Of a stretch of DNA of 20,058 nt, positions 1 through 6,201 are shown piece by piece (the stretch's first letter is position 1; each line of letters opens with the position of its first letter). This DNA is from Oscillospiraceae bacterium (GTDB taxonomy: Bacteria > Bacillota > Clostridia > Oscillospirales > Ruminococcaceae). The stretch is taken from contig DOQG01000013.1 in the NCBI GenBank assembly GCA_003512525.1, positions 37,005 to 57,062 on the forward strand, read 5' to 3'. Below the pieces are notes generated by a model, which saw only the letters and a list, made by a program, of their open reading frames with translations, was not told the DNA's origin and ran no database searches. Both the position numbers and the translations under genes were made by a program.

Positions 1-1
1 T

Positions 2-826
2 CAGCAGAATGTACAGCAGGGCTACCCTCAGCAGTATCAGCATAATGTATCACAGAGTTACCCTCAGCAGTATCAGCAGAATGTATCACAGAGTTACCCT
101 CAGCAATATCAGCATAATTCTCAATATCAGAGCAATTCCGGAGAACCGACAATGCTTACTCCCGAGATGTCCGAACAGCCTGTTGCCGCTGTTCCTGTGA
201 TGAATGCACAGCCTGCTCCCGGTTATGCCGAGCCTGTACCTGAACCGACAGCTCCGACAGTTCCTGAAACAATACAGCCCGAAGCGCCTACAGAGTCTGT
301 TTCAGAGGTTACACAGACCGAAGCGCCTACAGAGCCTGTTTCGGAGGTCACACAGCCCGAAGCGCCTACAGAGTCTGTTTCAGAGGTTACACAGCCTGAA
401 GCGCCTACAGAGTCTGTTTCAGAGGTTACACAGACCGAAGCGCCTACAGAGTCTGTTTCAGAGGTCGTACAGCCCGAAGCGCCTACAGAGCCTGTTTCGG
501 AGGTCACACAGCCCGAAGCGCCTACAGAGCCTGTTTCGGAGGTCACACAGCCCGAAGCGTCTACAGAGTCTGTTTCAGAGGTCACACAGCCCGAAGCATC
601 TACAGAGCCTGTTTCAGAGGTCACACAGCCCGAAGCATCTGCTCGATCCGCAGCCGCGAGCTTCTGTGAGAACTGCGGAAATGCACTTGTACAAGACGCA
701 ATATTCTGCCCTAACTGCGGTCACAGAGTGAACACAGCTCCGACAGCAGTCTGCACAGGCTGCGGTGCAAAGCTGCCTGATGGGGCGGCATTCTGCACAG
801 CTTGCGGAAAGAGAAGCGGAACATAA
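2..826 (+). CDS. Repeat-rich protein with two C-terminal zinc ribbons (5' end outside window)
   Basis: The reading frame is open from base 2, so the gene starts upstream; the ATG at 152 is internal. In order, the visible part has a Gln/Tyr-rich stretch with a 12-residue unit of the type QQYQ-H/Q-NVSQSYP, then a Pro/Ala linker, then nine 13-residue units of the type PEAPTE-S/P-VSEVTQ. It ends with two treble-clef-like zinc ribbons, CENCG...CPNCG and CTGCG...CTACG, each with four cysteines (CxxCG pairs 12-15 residues apart). Zinc ribbons of this sort are common at the ends of Firmicutes membrane or scaffold proteins, but usually at the N terminus. The acidic Pro-Thr-Glu repeats are probably an extended flexible spacer. 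No signal peptide or membrane segment is in the visible part. The function is unknown and the N-terminal domain that would define it is missing from the window. Confidence 0.85.
   Translation, partial: QQNVQQGYPQQYQHNVSQSYPQQYQQNVSQSYPQQYQHNSQYQSNSGEPTMLTPEMSEQPVAAVPVMNAQPAPGYAEPVPEPTAPTVPETIQPEAPTESVSEVTQTEAPTEPVSEVTQPEAPTESVSEVTQPEAPTESVSEVTQTEAPTESVSEVVQPEAPTEPVSEVTQPEAPTEPVSEVTQPEASTESVSEVTQPEASTEPVSEVTQPEASARSAAASFCENCGNALVQDAIFCPNCGHRVNTAPTAVCTGCGAKLPDGAAFCTACGKRSGT
29..121 (+). repeat. 36-bp tandem coding repeat (QQYQxNVSQSYP)
   Basis: In-frame 36-nt units start at 29, 65 and 101. The first two are nearly identical and the third is partial. They encode a Gln/Tyr/Ser-rich low-complexity segment and probably continue upstream of the window. 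Confidence 0.8.
278..643 (+). repeat. 39-bp tandem coding repeat, nine units plus a partial one
   Basis: Nine consecutive 13-codon units start at 278 and end at 628, followed by a partial tenth (PEASA). Units differ at a few codons: the first Pro can be Thr, Ser alternates with Pro at position 7, and Ala-Pro becomes Ala-Ser in the last units. No spacers lie between units, so this is a coding tandem array that can change length by slippage, not a CRISPR. Confidence 0.95.
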
Positions 827-843
827 ATTGTTAGTGATGATAG

Positions 844-870
844 TGAGCCGTTGCTAAACGGCTCATTTTT
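844..870 (+). terminator. Rho-independent terminator
   Basis: A 9-bp perfect stem (TGAGCCGTT / AACGGCTCA) with a 4-nt loop is followed by five T's, 18 bases after the zinc-ribbon gene stop. Confidence 0.93.
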
Positions 871-917
871 GTACATCTTAAAGCACATTGAGTATAAAAA
901 ATTGTATCAATTAACGA

Positions 918-946
918 TAGAAAGTCGGAGAGGTATGTGCTAAAAT
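918..946 (+). promoter_or_regulatory. Possible extended -10 promoter for the YoaK-like gene
   Basis: TAGAAA (918-923), a 17-bp spacer, and TAAAAT (941-946) preceded by TGC. Predicted transcription would start about 10 bases before the ATG at 963, giving a very short leader. The -35 box matches consensus at only four of six positions. Confidence 0.45.
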
Positions 947-962
947 TATTAACGGTGATAAT

Positions 963-1667
963 ATGAGGAATAAGAAGAATAAACTGAGAGTATGTGAAAA
1001 TTCAATGGCGCTTGTGTACATATTGGCAATGTCGGGCGGCTTTATGGACGCATATTCCTATATGTGCCGCGGAGAAGTGTTTGCTAATGCACAGACAGGT
1101 AACATACTGCTTATGGCGGTAAATCTCGCCAAGGGTAACTTCGGCACGGCGTTGAGATATTTTGCGCCTGTTATGGCTTTTATTGCAGGGGTGGTACTTG
1201 CGCAGACAGTGCATCATATTTTCAAGGGACGTACTCTTCACAGACGACAGATAGTTATTTTGTTTGAAACTGTTACGCTTTTTGCGGCGGCGTTTATACC
1301 GTATGAGCTGAACATTCTGTGCAACTGTATGATCTCACTTGCCTGCGGTGCACAGGTCGAGGCATTCAGGAAGATAAGCATCAGAGGAGCATATCCTCAG
1401 AGTTATGCCTGTGCAACTACAATGTGCATCGGCAATATGAGGACTGCGGCATCGTCAATATGTGAGTATGTTGCACACAGAAATCGTGATGACCTAAGAA
1501 AAGGACTGCTTCTGTTCAGTATAAACGCAATGTTTGCTGTCGGTGCGGTAGCGGGCGATCTTTGCGTGACTGCCATAGGGCAGTGGGCGATTATGATATG
1601 TGCCGTGTTTATGACAACCGCGTTCATAATCATTACAATGGAAGAAAAAGAAGAGATGTTAAAATAG
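963..1667 (+). CDS. YoaK/DUF1275 family membrane protein
   Basis: A 234-residue polytopic membrane protein. Near the N terminus (residues 23-50) it has the family hallmark SGGFMDAYSY...VFANAQTGN, which is typical of the DUF1275 (YoaK) family. About five or six hydrophobic segments follow, and the tail is short and charged. The family is widespread and its transport or enzymatic role is not established. The length matches the family norm (about 220-240). The start codon has only a weak GGTGAT Shine-Dalgarno-like sequence, but translation upstream of this ATG is not supported. It is monocistronic, with terminators on both sides. Confidence 0.88.
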   Translation: MRNKKNKLRVCENSMALVYILAMSGGFMDAYSYMCRGEVFANAQTGNILLMAVNLAKGNFGTALRYFAPVMAFIAGVVLAQTVHHIFKGRTLHRRQIVILFETVTLFAAAFIPYELNILCNCMISLACGAQVEAFRKISIRGAYPQSYACATTMCIGNMRTAASSICEYVAHRNRDDLRKGLLLFSINAMFAVGAVAGDLCVTAIGQWAIMICAVFMTTAFIIITMEEKEEMLK

Positions 1668-1692
1668 GGCTATGCCAAAACCCGGAAAAGAT

Positions 1693-1737
1693 AAAGTGAG
1701 TCGAAGCGCAAAAATAGTGCGCACGGCTCACTTTTTG
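1693..1737 (+). terminator. Rho-independent terminator after the YoaK-like gene
   Basis: An 11-bp outer stem (AAAGTGAGTCG / CGGCTCACTTT, one G-U pair) and an inner GCGCA/TGCGC stem, followed by a T run. It begins 26 bases after the stop codon. Confidence 0.88.
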
Positions 1738-1942
1738 TATAGTGCATTTCTATATCGTTTTAGTAATTAACATTGATAGCAGGCTACCTTTTTCCTGACT
1801 CCTCATCTCCTCTGCCATAATGGGGTGTTGGCTATAAGACACTCAAACGATTGTGTTTCAAATCCCGTCATAAGCGGGACGCTGGCGCTCTGTTCGAGCC
1901 GGGGCTGTACAGGTATCTTGGGATAGTGCGTCTTTGGAAAGT
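1738..1942. other. Intergenic region with hairpins, no supported gene
   Basis: About 200 bases between the terminator and the aligned repeat. It contains short complementary arms (GTGT...ACAC near 1829; TCCCGT...GCGGGA near 1865-1881) and two tRNA T-loop-like strings, but no complete cloverleaf. It may be the left half of the repeat whose matching part lies beyond the right edge of the window. An open frame of 64 codons (1851-2045) has no convincing ribosome site and is frame-shifted in copy 2, so it is not called as a gene. Confidence 0.4.
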
Positions 1943-2141
1943 TTCGGTGACAGTGCAGTTGCGCCGATACACTCACGAAATTATGAGCACCTTATCGGCA
2001 CGGATACTGTTTTCAGCGTTGTTAGCTGTATGTTTATTGTTTTGACGTTTTACAATATACTGCATTGTAATTTTAATGAAATTTGATAAATTAAGAAGCT
2101 GTGATGAAATTTTTTGCATTTCATCACAGCTTCTTATTTAT
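1943..2141 (+). repeat. Dispersed repeat, copy 1 (inverted relative to 19863-20058)
   Basis: About 200 bp aligns by eye with the reverse complement of 20058-19863, with roughly 30 differences and a few 1-3 nt gaps. Long identical blocks include the first 20 bases and the segment ACTGTTTTCAGCGTT. It contains two hairpins conserved in both copies: TTACAAT/ATTGTAA (2050-2070) and an 18-bp perfect stem at 2093-2135. No transposase or target-site duplication is visible. It could be a structured-RNA family, a MITE-like element or a remnant of a mobile element. Its left boundary cannot be set because copy 2 runs off the window. Confidence 0.88.
2093..2135. terminator. Long perfect hairpin inside repeat copy 1
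   Basis: An 18-bp perfect stem (AAGAAGCTGTGATGAAAT and its complement) closes a 7-base loop, TTTTTGC. It lies 18 bases past the end of the minus-strand three-gene operon and could end that transcript. No clean T run follows it on either strand, so a role as terminator is less certain than the fold itself. Confidence 0.55.
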
Positions 2142-2152
2142 CTATACAAATT

Positions 2153-2713
2153 TTATTTATACATTATCTCATCTTTATTGAACTTCTGCGTGTATCCGAA
2201 ATAATATCCAAGGTGCGTTGCAACAGGTATTCCCGCATAGCACAGCATATAGATGAACGGCACGAACACAGCCATAGAGTCAATAGTGCTTTCAGGAACT
2301 ATCATCAGTGACAGCGGATATACAACGCCGTCTATGATCCGGTGTACGAAAGTCATATCAAAATACCACCCGCACAGCTTGTCAAGAAGCAGTAAAACAG
2401 ACGGAACAAACATTATCAGCATAAGTATCACACCGATAAGCACCCATTTGTTTTCCTTGGGCGGTTCGACCTTGTGAAGTCTTACATATTTCTGCTCTCT
2501 GTCGCCGTCACGATAGCCTGCTGTGAACATCAGCGAATAGAATATGAACAGCGTGAGTACAAATACTATAACCTTGAAAAATTCAAAGCTCATAAACGGG
2601 GCTGTCGATATAGTCACGATCGTGCTCAACAGATTTCCGAATACCATAAACAGAAATCCGGATAAAAGCAGTTTTATAAAAGGCTGTCTGCCCGATTTAG
2701 TGTAATAATCCAT
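2153..2713 (-). CDS. Four-helix membrane protein, unknown function (third gene of operon)
   Basis: A 186-residue protein that I do not recognise. It has about four hydrophobic segments: two near residues 12-65, one near 90-112, and one near 145-172. A charged loop, roughly residues 67-87 and rich in Arg/Asp/Lys, separates the two halves. Its ATG is two bases after the stop of the preceding gene (2716), so the two are almost certainly cotranscribed and translationally coupled. It has no visible sequence similarity to its two upstream partners. The tight linkage suggests it works with those membrane-anchored proteins, but this is inference. Confidence 0.75.
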   Translation of the reverse strand: MDYYTKSGRQPFIKLLLSGFLFMVFGNLLSTIVTISTAPFMSFEFFKVIVFVLTLFIFYSLMFTAGYRDGDREQKYVRLHKVEPPKENKWVLIGVILMLIMFVPSVLLLLDKLCGWYFDMTFVHRIIDGVVYPLSLMIVPESTIDSMAVFVPFIYMLCYAGIPVATHLGYYFGYTQKFNKDEIMYK

Positions 2714-2715
2714 TC

Positions 2716-3546
2716 CTATTCTCCTTGTTCCGAGGAATTATTTTCGGCGGCTTCATTCACTTTGTTGCCCGTCAGAATGTTTGTGAGAACTTCTTTTGCA
2801 CGCTTTTGATATTCTGCCGAATTTTTGTAGCTTATCATTCCCTCTTTTTCGAGACGGACAGAAAAAGCCAGTGTATCGGGGCAGGAATTTTCCCACTTTG
2901 CGTCTTTGACAAATTCCGTATCATTCAGACAAATCCTGAGTTTTCCACTATATTCGCTCATATTGAGCGCTTCGCCGAGGTCTGCAAACATAGTTTCGTA
3001 TGAAACATCGGTATCTATATAGTCCTGCGAGGGGTCGTATTCTTCCGGTGCTTTTTCGGTCGTGAAAATATCCTCATCGCAGATGTACAGCTCTGCAACG
3101 CCGCGCTGTATCTCTCCGTAGAATTTCGCCGTGTTTGATTGCACATACTGGCTGTCTGAGCCTTTTGTAAGATCTATAAAGTATACCGCAACGTGCACAT
3201 AGCCGTTGTTGTCATAGTCGGGGCAGTACTGCTCGAGCGCAAGCTCAATGTCATTTACCTTTTGATACAGTCCCGGGGCTTTATCGGTGTCGGATATTAC
3301 GAGCATCACCGTTAAGTCGGGGTCTTCCCTGGTGAATATCTGATATGCGAAGAACGCTATGAGTGCGGCAAAGAACACTCCCACGACCACAAACCATTTG
3401 TTACGGTAAAAGAAGTTGTCTATTTTTTTTACCGCGGTCTGCTTTTCCGGCTCTTCGTGCACGTCCTGCTCTATTATATCACTGTCTTCTATAAGTCCTT
3501 GCTTGAGCCTTAAAAGCTCTCTCTTTTCATCGCTCTCTTTTGACAT
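2716..3546 (-). CDS. Single-pass membrane protein, paralogue of the upstream gene (second gene of operon)
   Basis: A 276-residue protein with a cytoplasmic N-terminal segment carrying RELLRLKQGLIEDSDI, one transmembrane helix (about residues 51-70), and an extracytoplasmic domain. The soluble domain contains PDLTVMLVIS, a DYDNNGYVHVAV loop resembling a Ca-binding DxDxNG turn, a central EIQRGVAELYICDEDIF strand region, and FADLGEAL. The same elements occur in the same order in the gene at 3561-4250, so the two are diverged tandem paralogues. Clostridia have other uncharacterised single-pass proteins with a similar 'DxNGDGxVxVxI' pattern, but this recollection is not a database result. The C-terminal tail is Asn/Glu-rich. 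It starts 14 bases after the upstream stop. Confidence 0.78.
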   Translation of the reverse strand: MSKESDEKRELLRLKQGLIEDSDIIEQDVHEEPEKQTAVKKIDNFFYRNKWFVVVGVFFAALIAFFAYQIFTREDPDLTVMLVISDTDKAPGLYQKVNDIELALEQYCPDYDNNGYVHVAVYFIDLTKGSDSQYVQSNTAKFYGEIQRGVAELYICDEDIFTTEKAPEEYDPSQDYIDTDVSYETMFADLGEALNMSEYSGKLRICLNDTEFVKDAKWENSCPDTLAFSVRLEKEGMISYKNSAEYQKRAKEVLTNILTGNKVNEAAENNSSEQGE

Positions 3547-3560
3547 TATCTTGCCTTTCC

Positions 3561-4250
3561 TTAATTGTTTTGCTGAAAGAATACGCCGTCCTGCAGGTTT
3601 TTCAGAAATTCCATTGCGTGCTCCTGACTTTCATCGTTTGTGCGGCGCACGGCAATGTAGATCGGGGTCGAGAACAGCTGCATCCTTTTCCCGTAGGCGG
3701 TATTCCTGATATCCGTCATATATCCGCTTTCGCCCGTTATTTCACCGAGATCGGCAAAAACCGGCTCACCGGATACGGTTGTGAAGCTCTCGTACACGTT
3801 TTTTATCTCATCTTCCGGACCGATGAATATCTGGCTGTTGCCGTTCTGAATTTCATTGAAAAGCTCGGTATCGCCTAAAAATTCGTCCGGCACTGCCTGT
3901 TCTATGGTAATGTTGCGTTCGCCGTTGCCGTCAAAGTCGGGGGCGTACTGTGCCATTGTGTTTTCAAAATTTGTACGAACGGACATAGCGTAGTTTCCGA
4001 TGCTGTATATCGTGATATCCGGTTTTTTCTTCACAAAGAATGCCAGATATATTATAACGGTCAATATGATCAGAACTATGCCGCCTGCGATCATCGCTTT
4101 GTGATACCACAGAAAGTTCTTTGTCTTTTCCGAGGCGGTCTGCGCCATTCTGACATCATATCCGGTTTCCTGTATATCGCTGTCCTTTTCGTCTATAAGA
4201 CCCTGCTTAAGCTTAAGCAGTTCACGCACGTCCTTGTTGTTGTCAGCCAT
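3561..4250 (-). CDS. Single-pass membrane protein, first gene of three-gene operon
   Basis: A 229-residue protein. The N-terminal motif RELLKLKQGLIDEKDSDIQE is shared with the downstream paralogue. One transmembrane helix lies near residues 50-73, followed by an extracytoplasmic domain that begins KPDITIYSI and has the loop YAPDFDGNGERNITI (an acidic DxDxNG turn). Conserved EIQNGNSQIFIGPEDEI and FADLGEI segments follow. The likely topology is N-in with the soluble domain outside. There is no lipobox or cleavable signal. The start is supported by the AAAGGG sequence about 9 bases upstream. I cannot assign a function; the shape suggests a ligand-binding or sensing ectodomain. Confidence 0.78.
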   Translation of the reverse strand: MADNNKDVRELLKLKQGLIDEKDSDIQETGYDVRMAQTASEKTKNFLWYHKAMIAGGIVLIILTVIIYLAFFVKKKPDITIYSIGNYAMSVRTNFENTMAQYAPDFDGNGERNITIEQAVPDEFLGDTELFNEIQNGNSQIFIGPEDEIKNVYESFTTVSGEPVFADLGEITGESGYMTDIRNTAYGKRMQLFSTPIYIAVRRTNDESQEHAMEFLKNLQDGVFFQQNN

Positions 4251-4342
4251 TGTTCAGCCCTTTCCGTACAGTTTTGACAAATATTCTATAACTGAAATGT
4301 GAATGCAGTTTAAACGCTTTAACATTTTCGGCGTATTTATAA

Positions 4343-4371
4343 AGTATAGCATATCGGGGAGTTTTTTTCAA
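4343..4371 (-). promoter_or_regulatory. Sigma-A promoter of the three-gene membrane operon
   Basis: On the minus strand: TTGAAA (4371-4366), 17-bp spacer, then TATACT (4348-4343) preceded by TGC, an extended -10. A leader of about 85 nt would precede the ATG at 4250. A second, weaker candidate (TTAAAC-17-TATAGA at 4313-4285) lies inside that leader. Confidence 0.75.
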
Positions 4372-4404
4372 GAATGTTTTATTGCGTCCTTACGCCAAAC
4401 AATG

Positions 4405-4441
4405 ATAAAACCGGCAACAACACATTTCGTGTTATCGCCGG
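4405..4441 (-). terminator. Rho-independent terminator after the aminotransferase gene
   Basis: Read on the minus strand, a 13-bp stem (CCGGCGATAACAC / GTGTTGTTGCCGG, two G-U pairs) with a GAAAT loop is followed by TTTTAT. It begins 22 bases past the stop codon. Confidence 0.9.
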
Positions 4442-4463
4442 CATTTGTTTTGCATCAACGCTG

Positions 4464-5609
4464 TTATGAGCTTTTGCCGCCGTACTTTTTGTATAACAGC
4501 TCCGTAAGCTTAATGATATCCGTCCGGGTATTGAACACCGATGGAGCAAGGCGCACCGTACCTGTTTCGAGAGTGCCCTGCTTCTTGTGCGCAAGAAAGT
4601 TGCAGTGCAGTCCGCCGCGCAGATAAAATCCGTTTTGTGACAGCATATCGGCTGTAACCGAGCTTGTTTCTTCGCCTGCGGTAAATGATACAACAGGAAG
4701 CGACTTTGCGTTCTCACAGCGGTAGAGCTTTATGCTTTTAATGCTTTCGCATCGTTTTACAAAAAGCTCACACAGCGATATTTCGTGAGCATAGATCCTG
4801 TCGATGCCTTTTGCGGCGACAAATTCAACACCTCTGCCGAGCGCTATTGCTCCCGGAGTGTTTATAGTGCCGCTTTCAAAGCTGTCCGGTAAAAAATCGG
4901 GCTGGTTTATATCGCCGCTGGCACTTCCCGTTCCGCCCTCTATAAGGGTGCTCAGCGGAAACTTACCGTCCGTTACGAGAACACCTGTTCCCATAGGACC
5001 GTATAAGCCCTTATGCCCGGGAGCGCATATGATATTTATACCGTCCGACAGACTAAGCGGTATAACTCCGGCGGCCTGTGCGCAGTCCGCAATAAGGCAG
5101 ATATTATGTCTGCTGCACAGCGCCGCTATATCGGAAAGCGGCGTTATTCTTCCGTTTACGTTACAGCCCGCGGTGATCACTATCACGGCGGTATCACGGC
5201 GGATAAGCCGCTCAAGCGAAGCCAGGAGCTCACTGTCGCTGTTTCCGCTGTCCGCAATGCTGTAGCTTATCCGCTTCTGCTTATAAAGCGCGTGGAGCGG
5301 ACGGATAACGGAATTGTGCTCAAGGTCTGATGTTATGACGTGGCAATGTCCCACGCTCTGACATACGCCCTTAACAGCAAAATTTATCGCGTGTGTACAG
5401 TTAAGCGTAAATACGGTGTTTTCGGTTTCGCCGCCGAAAAATTCCGCGCACTTTTCCCTTGCTCCGAATACCTGCTTTGAGGTTTCAAGAGAAAGCCTGT
5501 GACCCGATCTGCCGGGATTTGCTCCGTAATCGTACAGTGCTTTTTCCGCTGTATGGAGCACCGAAACAGGCTTCGGATAGGTGGTGGCGGCATTGTCAAG
5601 ATATATCAT
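4464..5609 (-). CDS. Cysteine desulfurase-like class V aminotransferase
   Basis: A 381-residue PLP enzyme of the class V family, closest to the short cysteine-desulfurase-like subfamily often found beside DUF3343. The N terminus MIYLDNAATTYPKP is diagnostic. The PLP-pocket motif IADCAQ holds Asp175. The Schiff-base lysine is Lys200 in APGHKGLYGPMG. A candidate nucleophilic cysteine is Cys336 in RGGLHCNFLAHK, followed by TVRLAP with Arg353. These support abstraction of sulfur (or selenium) from cysteine or selenocysteine to form a persulfide on Cys336. It overlaps the preceding DUF3343 gene by 4 nt (ATGA), indicating translational coupling. No NifU/IscU scaffold or tRNA-thiolation gene lies nearby, so the acceptor is unknown. 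It is cytosolic. Confidence 0.87.
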   Translation of the reverse strand: MIYLDNAATTYPKPVSVLHTAEKALYDYGANPGRSGHRLSLETSKQVFGAREKCAEFFGGETENTVFTLNCTHAINFAVKGVCQSVGHCHVITSDLEHNSVIRPLHALYKQKRISYSIADSGNSDSELLASLERLIRRDTAVIVITAGCNVNGRITPLSDIAALCSRHNICLIADCAQAAGVIPLSLSDGINIICAPGHKGLYGPMGTGVLVTDGKFPLSTLIEGGTGSASGDINQPDFLPDSFESGTINTPGAIALGRGVEFVAAKGIDRIYAHEISLCELFVKRCESIKSIKLYRCENAKSLPVVSFTAGEETSSVTADMLSQNGFYLRGGLHCNFLAHKKQGTLETGTVRLAPSVFNTRTDIIKLTELLYKKYGGKSS

Positions 5610-5821
5610 CCCGCATCACCGCCGTTTCTGATCTCAAGGCAGTTAAGTCCGCCAAGGGACAGCAGTCGGCAGGTCTTGTCGGGATCGTATTCCGTATAAA
5701 TTCCGAAACGGCAGCCTTTGGTCGTCGTTATTTTTCCTGTAGAAGATGATATCTTGTAACCGCTGAGAATACGTCTTGCTTTCTCGGCGGCAGTAGCCGA
5801 ACGCAGTACTATAAAATACAT
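5606..5821 (-). CDS. DUF3343 putative Se/S-carrier-like protein
   Basis: A 71-residue protein. The N terminus MYFIVLRSATAAEKA plus a single conserved-looking cysteine (Cys37 in TTKGCRFGIY) match the DUF3343 small-protein family, which is annotated as putative Se/S carrier-like and commonly occurs next to class V aminotransferases in anaerobic Firmicutes. A longer frame starts at a GTG (5830), but the GAGG Shine-Dalgarno is only one to two bases from it and 8 bases from the ATG at 5821, so the ATG is preferred. The stop overlaps the start of the desulfurase-like gene. A role as sulfur or selenium acceptor for that enzyme is inferred from pairing only. Confidence 0.8.
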   Translation of the reverse strand: MYFIVLRSATAAEKARRILSGYKISSSTGKITTTKGCRFGIYTEYDPDKTCRLLSLGGLNCLEIRNGGDAG

Positions 5822-5855
5822 GATGTGCACCTCGTTTCCATATATTAACTGACGT

Positions 5856-5884
5856 ATTATATGCCAAACAACGCAGGAAAGTTA
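5856..5884 (-). promoter_or_regulatory. Probable promoter of the DUF3343-aminotransferase operon
   Basis: On the minus strand a perfect TATAAT (5861-5856) lies 17 bp from a weak -35, TAACTT (5884-5879), 35 bases upstream of the start codon at 5821. Confidence 0.5.
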
Positions 5885-6117
5885 CGTTTTTGCTGAAAGA
5901 TTGTAATATACCGAGCTACCGATTCCGGCTTGTCACAGCTTTGGCGTAAAGCTTAAAAATCAGGTCTTATCAATTGACTGCTTAAAATACAGTTACCTAA
6001 ATTTGCTTAAATTGCAACTTAAATTTACTCTTTTTTGATTAAATATACACATATAATGTTCACTGCGTTTGTGCACATTAACCAAAACTGTTGATAATAA
6101 ACTGTAGAAATAGTGAC
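5885..6117. other. AT-rich intergenic region between divergent genes
   Basis: No gene is supported here. There is an AT-rich imperfect inverted repeat at about 5998-6027 (TAAATTTGC...GCAACTTAAATTTA) and a possible upstream promoter, TTGACT (5974-5979) with TAAATT 18 bp downstream. These may add to regulation of the binding-protein gene at 6202. Confidence 0.4.
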
Positions 6118-6146
6118 TTGAAATTGTAAACGGTTTCGGTTATAAT
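6118..6146 (+). promoter_or_regulatory. Sigma-A promoter of the solute-binding protein gene
   Basis: TTGAAA (6118-6123), 17-bp spacer, perfect TATAAT (6141-6146). The leader would be about 50 nt to the ATG at 6202. Confidence 0.85.
6124..6139 (+). promoter_or_regulatory. LacI/CcpA-type (cre-like) operator between -35 and -10
   Basis: TTGTAAACGGTTTCGG has the central CG and near-palindromic AAACGGTTT typical of LacI-family operators. It fits the cre consensus WTGNAANCGNWNNCWW except at the 3' end. It fills the promoter spacer, so a bound repressor would block RNA polymerase. Confidence 0.65.
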
Positions 6147-6159
6147 ATAAATATCTTGG

Positions 6160-6173
6160 TGTAAACGAATACA
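6160..6173 (+). promoter_or_regulatory. Second cre-like box in the leader
   Basis: TGTAAACGAATACA differs from TGWNANCGNTNWCA at one position. Its centre is 35 bp from the first box, just after the predicted transcription start. Confidence 0.5.
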
Positions 6174-6201
6174 TACAAGTATGATTAAAAGGAGGACTAA
6201 A

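Noticed and set aside
223..624. Minus-strand open frame of 133 codons with repeated TSET-D/G-SV units
   Set aside because: It is the antisense reading of the 39-bp coding repeat, and the plus-strand frame continues into conserved zinc ribbons.
278..643. Regular 39-bp periodicity resembling a CRISPR array
   Set aside because: Units abut with no unique spacers and are in frame with a protein gene.
1829..1906. tRNA-like strings (TTTCAAATCC, GTTCGAGCC)
   Set aside because: No acceptor, D or anticodon stems could be paired around either T-loop-like string.
1851..2045. 64-codon frame (ends FSALLAVCLLF) in the repeat
   Set aside because: No ribosome site; an indel in copy 2 shifts the frame. Only the last dozen codons keep the frame, which is too little.
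4464..5609. Standard NifS/IscS assignment for the class V aminotransferase
   Set aside because: The protein lacks the longer IscS-type active loop and any scaffold gene nearby; the short DUF3343-linked subfamily fits better.
6181..6201. Upstream ATG of the solute-binding protein
   Set aside because: No ribosome site; AGGAGG and the signal peptide fit the ATG at 6202.
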